A program made the position numbers and the translations under genes. Shown one piece after another: positions 1 to 7,898 of a stretch of DNA of 28,753 bases. This stretch comes from Bacillota bacterium (GTDB lineage Bacteria; Bacillota; Limnochordia; Darwinibacteriales; DTU012): NCBI GenBank assembly GCA_012521805.1, contig JAAYLQ010000133.1, positions 1-28,753 on the forward strand, given 5' to 3'. The notes beneath the pieces were generated by a model. That model searched no databases. It was not told where the DNA came from and saw nothing but the letters and a program-made list of their open reading frames with translations. The first letter of the stretch is position 1; every line of letters starts with the position of its first letter.

Positions 1-745
1 CATCATACGCATCTGCTACCGAAACTATTTTAGCATATAGATCAATCTGCTCATCGATCAGTTTACGCGGATATCCCTTCCCATTAGGTTGTTCGTGATG
101 TTGATACGCAATATGAGCGCTGAACAGCGGAATAGCAGGATTTTTTTTGAGAATCTGCCAGCCCTTAATCGTATGCATTTTGACTTGAACAAACTCACTA
201 GGAGTTAGAGGTCCCTTTTTCAGAAGTATCTGCGTCGGGATACTGGTTTTGCCAACATCATGGAGAATGGCACCAATAGCCAGTTCTCTCAATTCTAACT
301 CGTTTAGCTGAAACTTTAAGCCGATAATCACTGATAAAATACAGACATTTACACTGTGAGAAAAAGTATAGCCATCAAAAGTACGGATATCGGTAAGGTG
401 AATCAAGACATTGGGATTTGAAACAATCTCATCTATTATTGCGTTAACACTTCGGCTTAATGGTGCCATATCAAAAGTTTTCCCTAGTTCAATTGATTCA
501 AACACTTTTTTGACATGACGCACAGCTTCCTGCCGGGTTTCCTGGCTCACCACTTCTGGAATATCCACCATTTCGTCTTGATCCGTTACTACAAATACTC
601 CCGGAATTCCTTTCTCGATCATGCGGGCAATAAAATTTTCATTTAGGATAACGCCGCTGTTTAACAATACTCGTCCGTCATTATCATAAATAGGACGGGC
701 TACACACATCCCGGGCTGTAAATCTTCATGGGGAACATACTTCAT
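1..745 (-). CDS. HD-GYP domain protein, 3' end cut by window edge
   Basis: I read this frame by hand: an ATG at 745 opens 248 codons that run off the left edge. Residues 1-100 are an N-terminal region of no recognised domain (start MKYVPHEDLQPGMCVARPIY). An HD-GYP phosphohydrolase domain follows: H130, the HD pair H162-D163 (ILHDVGK), H191, H211, H216-H217 and the GYP triplet at 224-226 (HHEQPNGKGYP), then SVADAYD. In this family such residues bind two or three metals and hydrolyse cyclic di-GMP; that this copy is active is inferred. The start overlaps the rnhB stop by four bases (ATGA), so the two are probably translationally coupled. Only the far C-terminus is missing. No membrane segment or receiver domain is seen in the visible part, so how it senses a signal is unknown. 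Confidence 0.9.
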   Translation of the reverse strand, partial: MKYVPHEDLQPGMCVARPIYDNDGRVLLNSGVILNENFIARMIEKGIPGVFVVTDQDEMVDIPEVVSQETRQEAVRHVKKVFESIELGKTFDMAPLSRSVNAIIDEIVSNPNVLIHLTDIRTFDGYTFSHSVNVCILSVIIGLKFQLNELELRELAIGAILHDVGKTSIPTQILLKKGPLTPSEFVQVKMHTIKGWQILKKNPAIPLFSAHIAYQHHEQPNGKGYPRKLIDEQIDLYAKIVSVADAYD

Positions 746-1350
746 GAGACCACGCCCCCTTTGACACGGGCGAAAGAAATTCTGTGGATTGGAGATGGGC
801 CATACTCAGCCAAAGCAGCTAGGTGGCGTTTAGTGGGATATCCTTTGTGCTGGGCAAATCCGTACTCAGGATACTGTAAATCGTATTCCTGCATTAAAGC
901 ATCGCGGTATACTTTAGCAACAATGCTGGCTGCAGCAACCGCACTGCATGAAGCATCAGCCTTAACTACAGCCTGCTGCCTAATGAATAGCCCCGGGATA
1001 GTTTGGTTCCCATCGACAATGCAAAAGTCTAAGTTAATTTGAGTCTGCAGTTTAGCAACAGCTCTCTGCATAGCCAGAAATGTTGCCTGTAAAATATTGA
1101 GCTGATCAATCTCGGTATGAGTAGCTGTTCCAATTCCAACCAAACCGATTTCGTAAATCTGATCAGCTAGCTCTCTTCTCCGCTTTGCAGTCAATTTCTT
1201 TGAATCCTTTATTTCCTGCAAGTCAATTTCCTGAGGTAAAACAACAGCTGCTGCCACAACGGGACCCGCCAAAGGTCCCCGTCCCGCTTCATCAACTCCG
1301 GCAACATATCTGTATCCTTTACTCCACAGTTGTTTTTCTAGTTCCCTCAT
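742..1350 (-). CDS. rnhB: Ribonuclease HII
   Basis: The product (202 aa, usual length for RNase HII) removes RNA from RNA-DNA hybrids and single ribonucleotides misincorporated in DNA. The DEAGRGPLAGPV motif at about residues 20-31 supplies the first acidic metal ligands; KDSKKLTAKRRREL and the later FCIVDGN aspartate complete the type 2 pattern, and ADASCSAVAAASIVAKVYRD carries the last acidic residue. The ATG at 1350 follows an AAAGGA ribosome-binding site that lies within the last codons of rbgA, and the stop overlaps the HD-GYP start. The rbgA-rnhB pairing is common in Bacillota. Confidence is high. Confidence 0.96.
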   Translation of the reverse strand: MRELEKQLWSKGYRYVAGVDEAGRGPLAGPVVAAAVVLPQEIDLQEIKDSKKLTAKRRRELADQIYEIGLVGIGTATHTEIDQLNILQATFLAMQRAVAKLQTQINLDFCIVDGNQTIPGLFIRQQAVVKADASCSAVAAASIVAKVYRDALMQEYDLQYPEYGFAQHKGYPTKRHLAALAEYGPSPIHRISFARVKGGVVS

Positions 1351-1356
1351 CAGCTG

Positions 1357-2172
1357 TCATTCCTTTTTCGGTAATTCGAGTGTAATCGGCCCAATCAGAC
1401 CTGAGCGGAAATCTTTCAATACTAATTGTGCGGTCTGCAGACGGTCAATTTCTCCCTGAGAGCGCAGGCATCCGCGCTTCCTACCTATTTGATCGAAAAT
1501 CGTTTCTAAATCATCAGCGATACCGTCTAGCTGATACCGCTCCATTAATAAATCGGGATAGTTTTTCTGCAAATAATCTAACAACCAATATGTAATTTCT
1601 TCAAGATCAAGAATTTCATCCCGGATTGCAGCTGTGACAGCCAGTTTTTTAGCTGCCTCCTGATCATCAAACTTTGGCCAGAGAATGCCAGGTGTATCTA
1701 AAAGCTGAAGACCACGGGCATTAATCCACTGCTTACCTCGGGTTACCCCAGGCTTAGCTCCCACCCTGGTTCCACTTTTCCCAGTTAAGCGATTAATCAG
1801 CGAAGATTTGCCCACATTCGGGATTCCAACTACTAAAACCCTAGGGTTTCTCTTAAGATGGGGAAGACTTCTTCTAACTTCTGTGCGCAGCTTTTGAATT
1901 CCTTTACCAGAAAGAAGGTCAAGGAGAACAACTTTCTCCCTTTGCTCCCGCCAGTATTCCAGCCAAATCCTGGTTCGTTCTGGATCAGCAAGATCGGATT
2001 TGGTAACCGCTAACAGATAGGGTTTATTATGGATTTCTGGAATGTCAGGATTGCGGGCACTTTGAGGAATGCGGGCATCAGTTAATTCAATAACTAAATC
2101 GATCAGTTTGAGGCTTTCCCGAATCTGACGCCGGGCTTTAGCCATATGCCCAGGATACCATTGAATAGTCAT
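1357..2172 (-). CDS. rbgA: Ribosome biogenesis GTPase RbgA (YlqF)
   Basis: RbgA is a circularly permuted GTPase that acts late in 50S subunit assembly. The permuted order is visible: G4 (TKSD, residues 57-60) comes before G1 (GIPNVGKS, 116-123) and G3 (DTPG, 159-162), with a G2 Thr in PGVTRG; a C-terminal helical domain binds rRNA. The N-terminus MTIQWYPGHMAKA is typical. I start it at the ATG at 2172 (271 aa), preceded by TTGGAGG at about eight bases. A TTG further upstream in the same frame would lie inside that ribosome-binding site. G4 carries Thr instead of the usual Asn, a variant also found in SRP GTPases. It sits between lepB and rnhB, as in many Bacillota. Confidence 0.95.
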   Translation of the reverse strand: MTIQWYPGHMAKARRQIRESLKLIDLVIELTDARIPQSARNPDIPEIHNKPYLLAVTKSDLADPERTRIWLEYWREQREKVVLLDLLSGKGIQKLRTEVRRSLPHLKRNPRVLVVGIPNVGKSSLINRLTGKSGTRVGAKPGVTRGKQWINARGLQLLDTPGILWPKFDDQEAAKKLAVTAAIRDEILDLEEITYWLLDYLQKNYPDLLMERYQLDGIADDLETIFDQIGRKRGCLRSQGEIDRLQTAQLVLKDFRSGLIGPITLELPKKE

Positions 2173-2184
2173 AATAACCTCCAA

Positions 2185-2739
2185 CTAGCGTTCCTGCTTT
2201 AATGAATCGGGTACTCTGATAATTCCGATGGAGTTAAGAGGCCAGTATGCAAAGACAGCACGACCCACCAGCAGGTCTCTTGGCACAAAGCCAACATCTG
2301 GATAGCGGCTGTCATCACTATTGAGGCGGTTATCTCCTAAGACAAAATAACTATCAGGTGGAACGATTACTGGACCATAATTGCGTGTAAAAGCACCGTG
2401 AGTTGGTCCATTGATATAATTTTCAACAAGAGGCTGTCCATTGCGGTAAACAATTCCATCTTCGATCAGAATCTCATCGCCAGGAATACCAATAACCCGT
2501 TTGATAAACATGCGGTTTATATCGGTGGGATAGCGGAACACCACCACATCTCCTACTTTAGGATCAGTGAATCGATAGGATAGCTTATCCACCATCAGAC
2601 GCTGACCATCATGGAGCGTAGGCTCCATCGATGAACCTTCAACTCTGAATGACTGAGCAATAAATGTAATGATAAATAAGGCCAAAACAACCGCAATTAC
2701 AAACGCCTCTACATACTCTCGGATTTCTGCCTTAGTCAT
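2185..2739 (-). CDS. lepB: Type I signal peptidase
   Basis: This membrane-bound serine protease (184 aa) removes signal peptides from secreted proteins. One N-terminal membrane segment spans about residues 11-29. It is followed by the SSMEPTL box with nucleophile S37, the general-base K80 in FIKRVIGIPGDE, and the late GDNRLNSDDSR box. The size and single anchor match the short Gram-positive SipS type. The ATG at 2739 follows GAGGTG with normal spacing. It is placed after rplS with a hairpin in between, and just upstream of rbgA. It is the likely enzyme for the Cys-free binding protein at 20455-21375, although other peptidases may exist elsewhere. Confidence 0.96.
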   Translation of the reverse strand: MTKAEIREYVEAFVIAVVLALFIITFIAQSFRVEGSSMEPTLHDGQRLMVDKLSYRFTDPKVGDVVVFRYPTDINRMFIKRVIGIPGDEILIEDGIVYRNGQPLVENYINGPTHGAFTRNYGPVIVPPDSYFVLGDNRLNSDDSRYPDVGFVPRDLLVGRAVFAYWPLNSIGIIRVPDSLKQER

Positions 2740-2772
2740 CGAAGCACCTCATCTCCACTAAATCGCCAAAAT

Positions 2773-2811
2773 AATAATGATAGGGAGTGTATGGTCTCAC
2801 TCCCCATTATT
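2773..2811 (-). terminator. Hairpin just after rplS, possible terminator or attenuator
   Basis: Arms GGGAGTG (2783-2789) and CACTCCC (2798-2804) pair around an 8-base loop. The stem is extended by AATAATG (2773-2779) with CATTATT (2805-2811), with a 3-base bulge. It starts one base after the rplS stop. On the minus strand the T-rich tract is interrupted (TATTATTATTTTGG), so termination is probably partial, and lepB lies only about 70 bases downstream. Confidence 0.5.
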
Positions 2812-3159
2812 TTAAGAAAATCTCCGTTCCTTAATTCTGGCCGCCTTACCGGAGCGCTGACGCAGGTAGTACAAACGAGCTCTGCGTACTCGACCGTAGC
2901 GGACAACCTCAATTTTAGCAATCCGGGGTGAATGAATCGGGAAAGTGCGCTCTACTCCAATACCTTGAGTCACTTTGCGCACAGTGAATCTCTCGCTAAT
3001 ACCAGACCCCATTCTGCGCAGAACGACACCTTCAAAGACCTGAATCCGTTCATTAGAACCTTCAACTACTTTAACATGAACTTTCACTGTATCTCCAGCC
3101 CGAAATTCAGGCAGGTCATCCTTTAAATACTCTTTTTCAACTGCTTTAATCAAATCCAC
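2812..3159 (-). CDS. rplS: 50S ribosomal protein L19
   Basis: L19 (115 aa) sits at the 30S-50S interface. The sequence is typical over its whole length: an N-terminal helix, FRAGDTVKVHVKVVEG, the core RIQVFEGVVLRR, PIHSPRIAKIEVVRYG, and a basic C-terminus ending in RIKERRFS. The start is a GTG at 3159; its ribosome-binding site GGGAGG lies in the last codons of trmD, five bases away. The neighbours rpsP-khpA-rimM-trmD-rplS form the classic ribosome-maturation operon. Confidence 0.98.
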   Translation of the reverse strand: MDLIKAVEKEYLKDDLPEFRAGDTVKVHVKVVEGSNERIQVFEGVVLRRMGSGISERFTVRKVTQGIGVERTFPIHSPRIAKIEVVRYGRVRRARLYYLRQRSGKAARIKERRFS

Positions 3160-3164
3160 GACTG

Positions 3165-3911
3165 TTACCTCCCTTCTTCACGATGCTCAACTGCTAATTC
3201 CTGCAGCAGCATCACTTCTTCATCAGTAAATTGGCGGTTTTGCAGCAGATCTGGTCTGCGCAGCATAGTTACACGCAGAGCCTCTTTCAAACGCCATTTG
3301 CGGATCAGTTCATGGTTACCGCTTAAAAGTATATCTGGCACTTCTAAACCGCGGAATTCTGCTGGTCGGGTATAATGGGGATATTCCAATAATCCATTAT
3401 AAAATGAATCCTCTTGTGCAGAAGCTTGATCACCCAAAACTCCGGGAATAAGACGGACAACTGCATCGATCACTACCATTGCTGGCAGCTCTCCGCCAGT
3501 CAGCACATAATCTCCAATAGATATTTCTTCATCGATCCAGTAATCGCGAATCCGCTGATCGATGCCCTCATAGTGCCCGCAGAGGAAAATCAGATTTGCT
3601 TCCCGGGCTAAACTCTTGGCTCTGTCCTGGTTAAAAACAGTTCCTTGAGGGGCTAAATAGATCACTTTTCCGCTGTTTTCAGTTTTAACATGTTCAATAC
3701 AAGCTGCGAGCACATCGGGTTTCATAACCATACCAGCACCGCCACCATACGGCGTATCGTCTACAATGCGGTGCTTGTCTCTGGCAAAATCCCGGATATT
3801 CCAGAGCTTGACCTCAATGATCTTATTTTCCTGTGCTCGACCTATTATGCTTGTTCCCAGTACTTCGGCAAACATGTTAGGGAACAGGGTTAAAACATCT
3901 ATTCTCATCAT
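3165..3911 (-). CDS. trmD: tRNA (guanine37-N1)-methyltransferase
   Basis: TrmD uses S-adenosylmethionine to make m1G37 next to the anticodon, preventing +1 frameshifts. The 248-aa protein has the SPOUT trefoil-knot signatures: RIDVLTLFPNMF at the N-terminus, DDTPYGGGAGMVMKPD, LCGHYEGIDQR, and ISIGDYVLTGGELP in the knot, then a C-terminal helical domain (YPHYTRPAEFRG). Two adjacent ATGs (3911 and 3908) share the AAGGA site; the first is used here. It overlaps nothing and lies eight bases from the rimM stop. Confidence 0.98.
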   Translation of the reverse strand: MMRIDVLTLFPNMFAEVLGTSIIGRAQENKIIEVKLWNIRDFARDKHRIVDDTPYGGGAGMVMKPDVLAACIEHVKTENSGKVIYLAPQGTVFNQDRAKSLAREANLIFLCGHYEGIDQRIRDYWIDEEISIGDYVLTGGELPAMVVIDAVVRLIPGVLGDQASAQEDSFYNGLLEYPHYTRPAEFRGLEVPDILLSGNHELIRKWRLKEALRVTMLRRPDLLQNRQFTDEEVMLLQELAVEHREEGR

Positions 3912-3919
3912 TTCAATCC

Positions 3920-4453
3920 TTATTCCAATAATCCATCAAGCAGCTTAACTAACACCGTCTGATTGTCCAAGCTAACCTCAAGCACCACATCTTCAATGAC
4001 AGGGATCAAAATTTCCTGATTCTTTGTAATACCAGGTTTAGGTTTGACTACATACACATCATTAGCTCCTGTCTGAAGCACATCAGTAATCGTACCTAAT
4101 TCTACACCTTCAGTGGTAATTACCTTCAATCCAATCAATTCAAAGATATAATTGCGGCCTGAAGGCAGTGGTACTACATCGCTGCGGTGCACCTTGATCT
4201 CTAACCCTTTGAGGGCTGATGCCTGTTCAATCGTGTCAACACCTGCCAGCTTAATAATAACAAAGCCTTTATGAAACCGGCAGTTTTCGATTTTCATGCG
4301 GTACGCTGGTTCGCTGCCTGATTTTTGAAACAGCAGCAGCTGATCCATGGTTAAGAAGCGCTCAGGAAATTCTGTATGCGCTACCACCCTAATTTCCCCT
4401 TTATTCCCCTGGGTGGATACAATTTCACCAATGAGAATCCATTTGTACTCCAT
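3920..4453 (-). CDS. rimM: 16S rRNA-processing protein RimM
   Basis: RimM (177 aa) helps maturation of the 30S head, binding ribosomal protein S19. The N-terminal beta-barrel begins WILIGEIVSTQGNKGEIRVV, and the C-terminal PRC-barrel contains LIGLKVITTEGVELGTITDV and the closing ILIPVIEDVVLEV. Its ATG overlaps the khpA stop by one base (TAATG), so coupling is likely; no strong independent ribosome-binding site is visible. Confidence 0.96.
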   Translation of the reverse strand: MEYKWILIGEIVSTQGNKGEIRVVAHTEFPERFLTMDQLLLFQKSGSEPAYRMKIENCRFHKGFVIIKLAGVDTIEQASALKGLEIKVHRSDVVPLPSGRNYIFELIGLKVITTEGVELGTITDVLQTGANDVYVVKPKPGITKNQEILIPVIEDVVLEVSLDNQTVLVKLLDGLLE

Positions 4454-4683
4454 TACTCTACAATCTCAACCCTTACTTTCGTTCCTTCTTTGACAGCAGC
4501 AGCCTTAGCTACCGTGCGGATAGCCTTGATAATTCTGCCCTGCTTGCCGATAACCCTACCAATATCAGAATCGGCAGTCTTAATATGGTACACTGTTTCG
4601 GTTCCTGTTTCTTCAGAAGTAACTTCTACTGCTTCGGCCTGTTCTACCAGCGACTTAACCATAAATTCTAGCAATTCCTTCAA
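4453..4683 (-). CDS. khpA: KH-domain RNA-binding protein KhpA (YlqC)
   Basis: This is a 76-aa single KH domain with the RNA-gripping GxxG loop in GRVIGKQGRIIKAIR. KhpA pairs with KhpB (Jag) in many Gram-positives and affects RNA stability and cell elongation; partner use here is inferred. The start is a TTG at 4683 with AGGAGG seven bases upstream. It lies between rpsP and rimM, as is standard. Confidence 0.95.
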   Translation of the reverse strand: MKELLEFMVKSLVEQAEAVEVTSEETGTETVYHIKTADSDIGRVIGKQGRIIKAIRTVAKAAAVKEGTKVRVEIVE

Positions 4684-4713
4684 AATAGTGCCTCCTATCT
4701 TAAATTCAGAGCA

Positions 4714-4968
4714 TTAATCAGCGTCATCGAACACACCGCTCTTTTTCAAAAGTGCTCTGGCCGTATCTGAAGGCTGAGCTCCCTTTTTCAACCAGCTTTT
4801 TGCTTTCTCTGTATCAATTTTAATCTCTGCTGGATCTGTAATCGGATTGTAGTATCCTAATGTGTCGATAAACCTTCCGTCTCTTGCTGCTCTTGAGTCA
4901 GCAACTACCAAACGGTAGAATGGACGTTTTTTTGCACCCATCCGCTTGAGTCGGATTCTAACTGCCAT
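4714..4968 (-). CDS. rpsP: 30S ribosomal protein S16
   Basis: S16 (84 aa) is an early-assembling 30S protein. MAVRIRLKRMGAKKRPFYRL and the following VADSRAARDGRFIDTLGYYNP are textbook. The ATG at 4968 is preceded by AAGGAGGTGA, the strongest ribosome-binding site in the operon, as expected for a ribosomal protein. The 50-base gap to ffh holds no clear promoter or terminator. Confidence 0.98.
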   Translation of the reverse strand: MAVRIRLKRMGAKKRPFYRLVVADSRAARDGRFIDTLGYYNPITDPAEIKIDTEKAKSWLKKGAQPSDTARALLKKSGVFDDAD

Positions 4969-5018
4969 TATGTCACCTCCTTGATTAATTTTATCTATAT
5001 CACTCTCAAGAGAGAGGA

Positions 5019-6359
5019 TTAGCGAAAGAGATTAAACATGCCCCGACCTTTTTTCATCTTCTTTTCCATCCCCGCAAACTGCTTCATCAGCTGCCGAGTT
5101 TGATTGAACTGCTTTAAAAGCCGGTTTACATCTTGAACTCTTGTTCCAGATCCTTGGGCAATTCGACGTCGGCGTGAACCTCCAATAATATCTGGATTGC
5201 GCCTTTCCTCAACTGTCATTGAATCAATAATTGCTTCGATGCGCTTCAGATGGCTTTCATCCACATCCAAATTCTTAAGCTGATTCATTCTACCCATTCC
5301 CGGCAGCATTCCTAAAAGCTGATCGAGAGGGCCCATCTGTTTGATCTGATTCAGCTGGTCCTTAAAATCTTCCAGTGTAAATGCGTCCTGACGCATTTTT
5401 TCTGTTAGTTCTCTAGCTTTCTGCTCATCAAAACTGGCTTCTGCTTTTTCGATTAAACTCAGGACGTCCCCCATGCCTAAGATGCGAGATGCCATTCGAT
5501 CCGGATGAAATACCTCTAGGCCATCCATTTTTTCGCTCATAGTGGCAAATTTGATCGGTTTGCCTGTCACTGCTTTAATCGACAAAGCAGCCCCACCACG
5601 GGCATCGCCATCGAGCTTAGTTAAAATTACGCCATCAATACCGAGCTGCTCATCAAAACTAGACGCAACGTTTACTGCCTCTTGACCTGTCATAGAATCC
5701 ACTACTAACAGAATTTCATGAGGAGCGACCGCATTTTTGATTTCTTCCAGCTCACCCATTAACTCGGTATCAATGTGCAGGCGTCCGGCAGTATCAATAA
5801 TCACTATGTCGTTACCGTGTCGATCAGCATGAGCAACAGCTGCTTTGGCAATGTCAACCGGATTTGTCTCGCCCATGCTGAACACCGGAACATCGATCTG
5901 TTCGCCCACAACTATCAACTGTTTGATTGCAGCAGGACGGTAAATATCAGCCGCAACCAATAAAGGTCGATGACCTTTGTTTTTAAAAGAAAGGGCGAGT
6001 TTACCGCTGGTTGTGGTTTTACCTGCACCCTGCAGACCAACCATCATAATGATTGTGGGAGGTTTGGAAGCAAAGGTAATTTTACTCTGTGTTCCTCCCA
6101 TCAGTTCGGTCAGCTCTTCATTAACGATTTTAATTACCTGCTGCGCAGGGGACAGGCTTGATAAAACCTCATGGCCAACAGCTCGTTCCTTGACTTTTCC
6201 AATAAAATCTCTAACAACTTTATAATTAACGTCAGCTTCTAAAAGTGCTAATCTTACCTCCCGCAGGGCAGCCTCCACGTCTTTTTCTGTTAACTTACCC
6301 CGCGTTCTTAATTTGCGCAGTGTTTCCTGCAGTCGACCTGTTAAATTTGAAAAAGGCAC
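5019..6359 (-). CDS. ffh: Signal recognition particle GTPase Ffh
   Basis: Ffh binds 4.5S/6S SRP RNA and nascent signal sequences and delivers them to FtsY. The 446-aa order is: N domain (1-90), GTPase G domain with G1 at GLQGAGKTTT (108-117), VAADIYRPAA, DTAGR and TKLDGDARGG, then a methionine-rich M domain from about 300 with the RNA-binding RRRRIAQGSGT motif. It ends in a basic tail (KKMKKGRGMFNLFR). The start is a GTG at 6359 with AGGAGG overlapping the ylxM stop. FtsY lies just upstream, so the whole targeting pair is together. Confidence 0.98.
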   Translation of the reverse strand: MPFSNLTGRLQETLRKLRTRGKLTEKDVEAALREVRLALLEADVNYKVVRDFIGKVKERAVGHEVLSSLSPAQQVIKIVNEELTELMGGTQSKITFASKPPTIIMMVGLQGAGKTTTSGKLALSFKNKGHRPLLVAADIYRPAAIKQLIVVGEQIDVPVFSMGETNPVDIAKAAVAHADRHGNDIVIIDTAGRLHIDTELMGELEEIKNAVAPHEILLVVDSMTGQEAVNVASSFDEQLGIDGVILTKLDGDARGGAALSIKAVTGKPIKFATMSEKMDGLEVFHPDRMASRILGMGDVLSLIEKAEASFDEQKARELTEKMRQDAFTLEDFKDQLNQIKQMGPLDQLLGMLPGMGRMNQLKNLDVDESHLKRIEAIIDSMTVEERRNPDIIGGSRRRRIAQGSGTRVQDVNRLLKQFNQTRQLMKQFAGMEKKMKKGRGMFNLFR

Positions 6360-6371
6360 AAATTTCGCCTC

Positions 6372-6737
6372 CTAAGCTTCAGCACGAATTTGATCAAGCA
6401 GTTGCTGGATTTGTTCGATCTCTTCCAGCTGTTCGCTGTTCTGCTGTGCAGCAGCAAGATCCCGCAGTTTAGTTAAATGAATCTCCATCTGGTTCAAATA
6501 AGTCTGCTGTTTAAGAAATTTGCTTAACAGTCCCAGTTTACTCTCGTAATCTTCCAGTATGGCAGCGGACCGCTTCACAATATCGTACACAGCTTGACGG
6601 GAAATGTCTAACTGCTCCGCGATTTCCCCTAAGCTCATATCCTGAGCATAATACATCTGATAGATATCCTGCTGTCTATCGGTCAGCAGCGGTCCATAAA
6701 AATCATAAATCAATGTTTTGCGCACCGTATCTTCCAT
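6372..6737 (-). CDS. ylxM: YlxM-family HTH protein of the SRP operon
   Basis: A 121-aa protein of the YlxM/p13 family, which stimulates or modulates SRP. The sigma-region-4-like helix-turn-helix is clear: LTDRQQDIYQMYYAQDMSLG followed by EIAEQLDISRQAVYDIVKR. A glutamine-rich C-terminal helix follows. I start at the ATG at 6737 (MEDTVRK...), six bases after AGGAGT; a longer frame from 6758 is unlikely because that start has no site. It is the first gene of the SRP/ribosome operon, about 35 bases below the promoter at 6776-6804. Confidence 0.93.
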   Translation of the reverse strand: MEDTVRKTLIYDFYGPLLTDRQQDIYQMYYAQDMSLGEIAEQLDISRQAVYDIVKRSAAILEDYESKLGLLSKFLKQQTYLNQMEIHLTKLRDLAAAQQNSEQLEEIEQIQQLLDQIRAEA

Positions 6738-6775
6738 AGCCGTACTCCTGTTAAGCATATTCCCTTTACAGGGAT

Positions 6776-6804
6776 AGTATACAAAAACGATCAGGGGCTG
6801 TCAA
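6776..6804 (-). promoter_or_regulatory. Sigma-A promoter of the ylxM-ffh-rpsP operon
   Basis: On the minus strand a perfect TTGACA (-35, 6799-6804) and TATACT (-10, 6776-6781) are separated by exactly 17 bases. It lies between the ftsY stop and ylxM, so the operon can be transcribed independently of smc-ftsY. A small palindrome, TCCCT/AGGGA at 6761-6774, spans the expected start site. Confidence 0.88.
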
Positions 6805-6824
6805 GCAAAATTCCTTGCCATCCG

Positions 6825-7886
6825 TCAACTAAATAATGCTTCAGTAAACTCAACCGGATCAAAATCCTGAAGATCCAGCATCTGTTCACCAACGCCAACC
6901 AATTTGACTGGTAGTTTTAGTTCGTTAGCTAATGCCAATACAATCCCACCCTTGGCTGTACCGTCAAGTTTTGTCAAAACGATTCCAGTAACTGGTGCAG
7001 CCTCGCTGAAAAGCCTAGCTTGGGAAAGAGCATTTTGCCCGGTAGTAGCATCAACCACCAGCAGCACCTCATCTAAATCCCGACCCAACTCCCTTTTAGC
7101 CACTCGATAAACCTTACCGAGCTCCGCCATCAGATTCGTTTTAGTCTGCAACCGGCCTGCTGTGTCGAGAATAAACACATCCGCTTTCCGGGCCTTAGCA
7201 GCGGCCACTGTATCAAACGCAACTGCACCAGGGTCAGCACCTTCTTGATGGGCAATCACATCAACTCCAACCCGCTCAGCCCAAACCTTCAGCTGATCAC
7301 TTGCTGCAGCACGAAACGTATCTCCGGCGCCCAAGAGAACCTTAGCCTGCTCCTGTTTCAATCTGTACGCCAGCTTACCGATGGTTGTCGTTTTTCCAGC
7401 CCCATTAACTCCAACTACCATAATCCCTGCGGGTCGCTCATCTGACAGAGCGAGAGGCTGGTGATGTTTGGACAAGAGCGCCACAATCTCTTCTTTCAAA
7501 AGACTCTGCAGCCCACTCCCATCTGTAATTTTATCCGTTTTCACCCGTTCACGTATCGTATCCATCAGTTCAAGGGTAGTTGTTACCCCCACATCCGCTT
7601 GGATTAAAATTTCTTCTAGTTCTTCAAAGAGCTCCTCATCAATCGCACGGCCGGTCACGATCTGACTAATCCGGTCGATAAATCCAGTTCGAGTTTTGCT
7701 CAAACCCTGTTTTAACCTAGCAAACAGACCTGTTTTCGTTACCGGTTCAACCGTATTTTCTGTTTCAACTTCTTGAACCTCGACTTCTTGTTGTTCAACT
7801 TCAGGTTCGGTGACCTCCTGAACTTGTATTTCCTGCTTTGCTTCGTTTTTTCGCGAACCTCTACTTCCAAACAGTCTTCTTAACAT
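6825..7886 (-). CDS. ftsY: SRP receptor FtsY
   Basis: FtsY docks the SRP-ribosome complex at the membrane. Counting from a GTG three bases upstream (354 aa), residues 15-50 form an acidic Glu/Val/Gln-rich A region; the N domain covers about 55-145. The G domain has GVNGAGKTTT (160-169), GAGDTFRAAA, ILDTAGRLQ and VLTKLDGTAKGG. It ends FDPVEFTEALFS, the usual C-terminus. GTG 7889 and ATG 7886 are both served by AGGAGT; I give the ATG. It starts about 12 bases after the smc stop, so smc-ftsY is an operon, as in many Bacillota. Confidence 0.96.
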   Translation of the reverse strand: MLRRLFGSRGSRKNEAKQEIQVQEVTEPEVEQQEVEVQEVETENTVEPVTKTGLFARLKQGLSKTRTGFIDRISQIVTGRAIDEELFEELEEILIQADVGVTTTLELMDTIRERVKTDKITDGSGLQSLLKEEIVALLSKHHQPLALSDERPAGIMVVGVNGAGKTTTIGKLAYRLKQEQAKVLLGAGDTFRAAASDQLKVWAERVGVDVIAHQEGADPGAVAFDTVAAAKARKADVFILDTAGRLQTKTNLMAELGKVYRVAKRELGRDLDEVLLVVDATTGQNALSQARLFSEAAPVTGIVLTKLDGTAKGGIVLALANELKLPVKLVGVGEQMLDLQDFDPVEFTEALFS

Positions 7887-7898
7887 CACTATCTACTC

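Noticed and set aside
1992..2003. RbgA G4 motif reads TKSD rather than NKxD
   Set aside because: Thr at this position is an accepted variant (SRP GTPases use TKLD), and all other GTPase motifs are intact.
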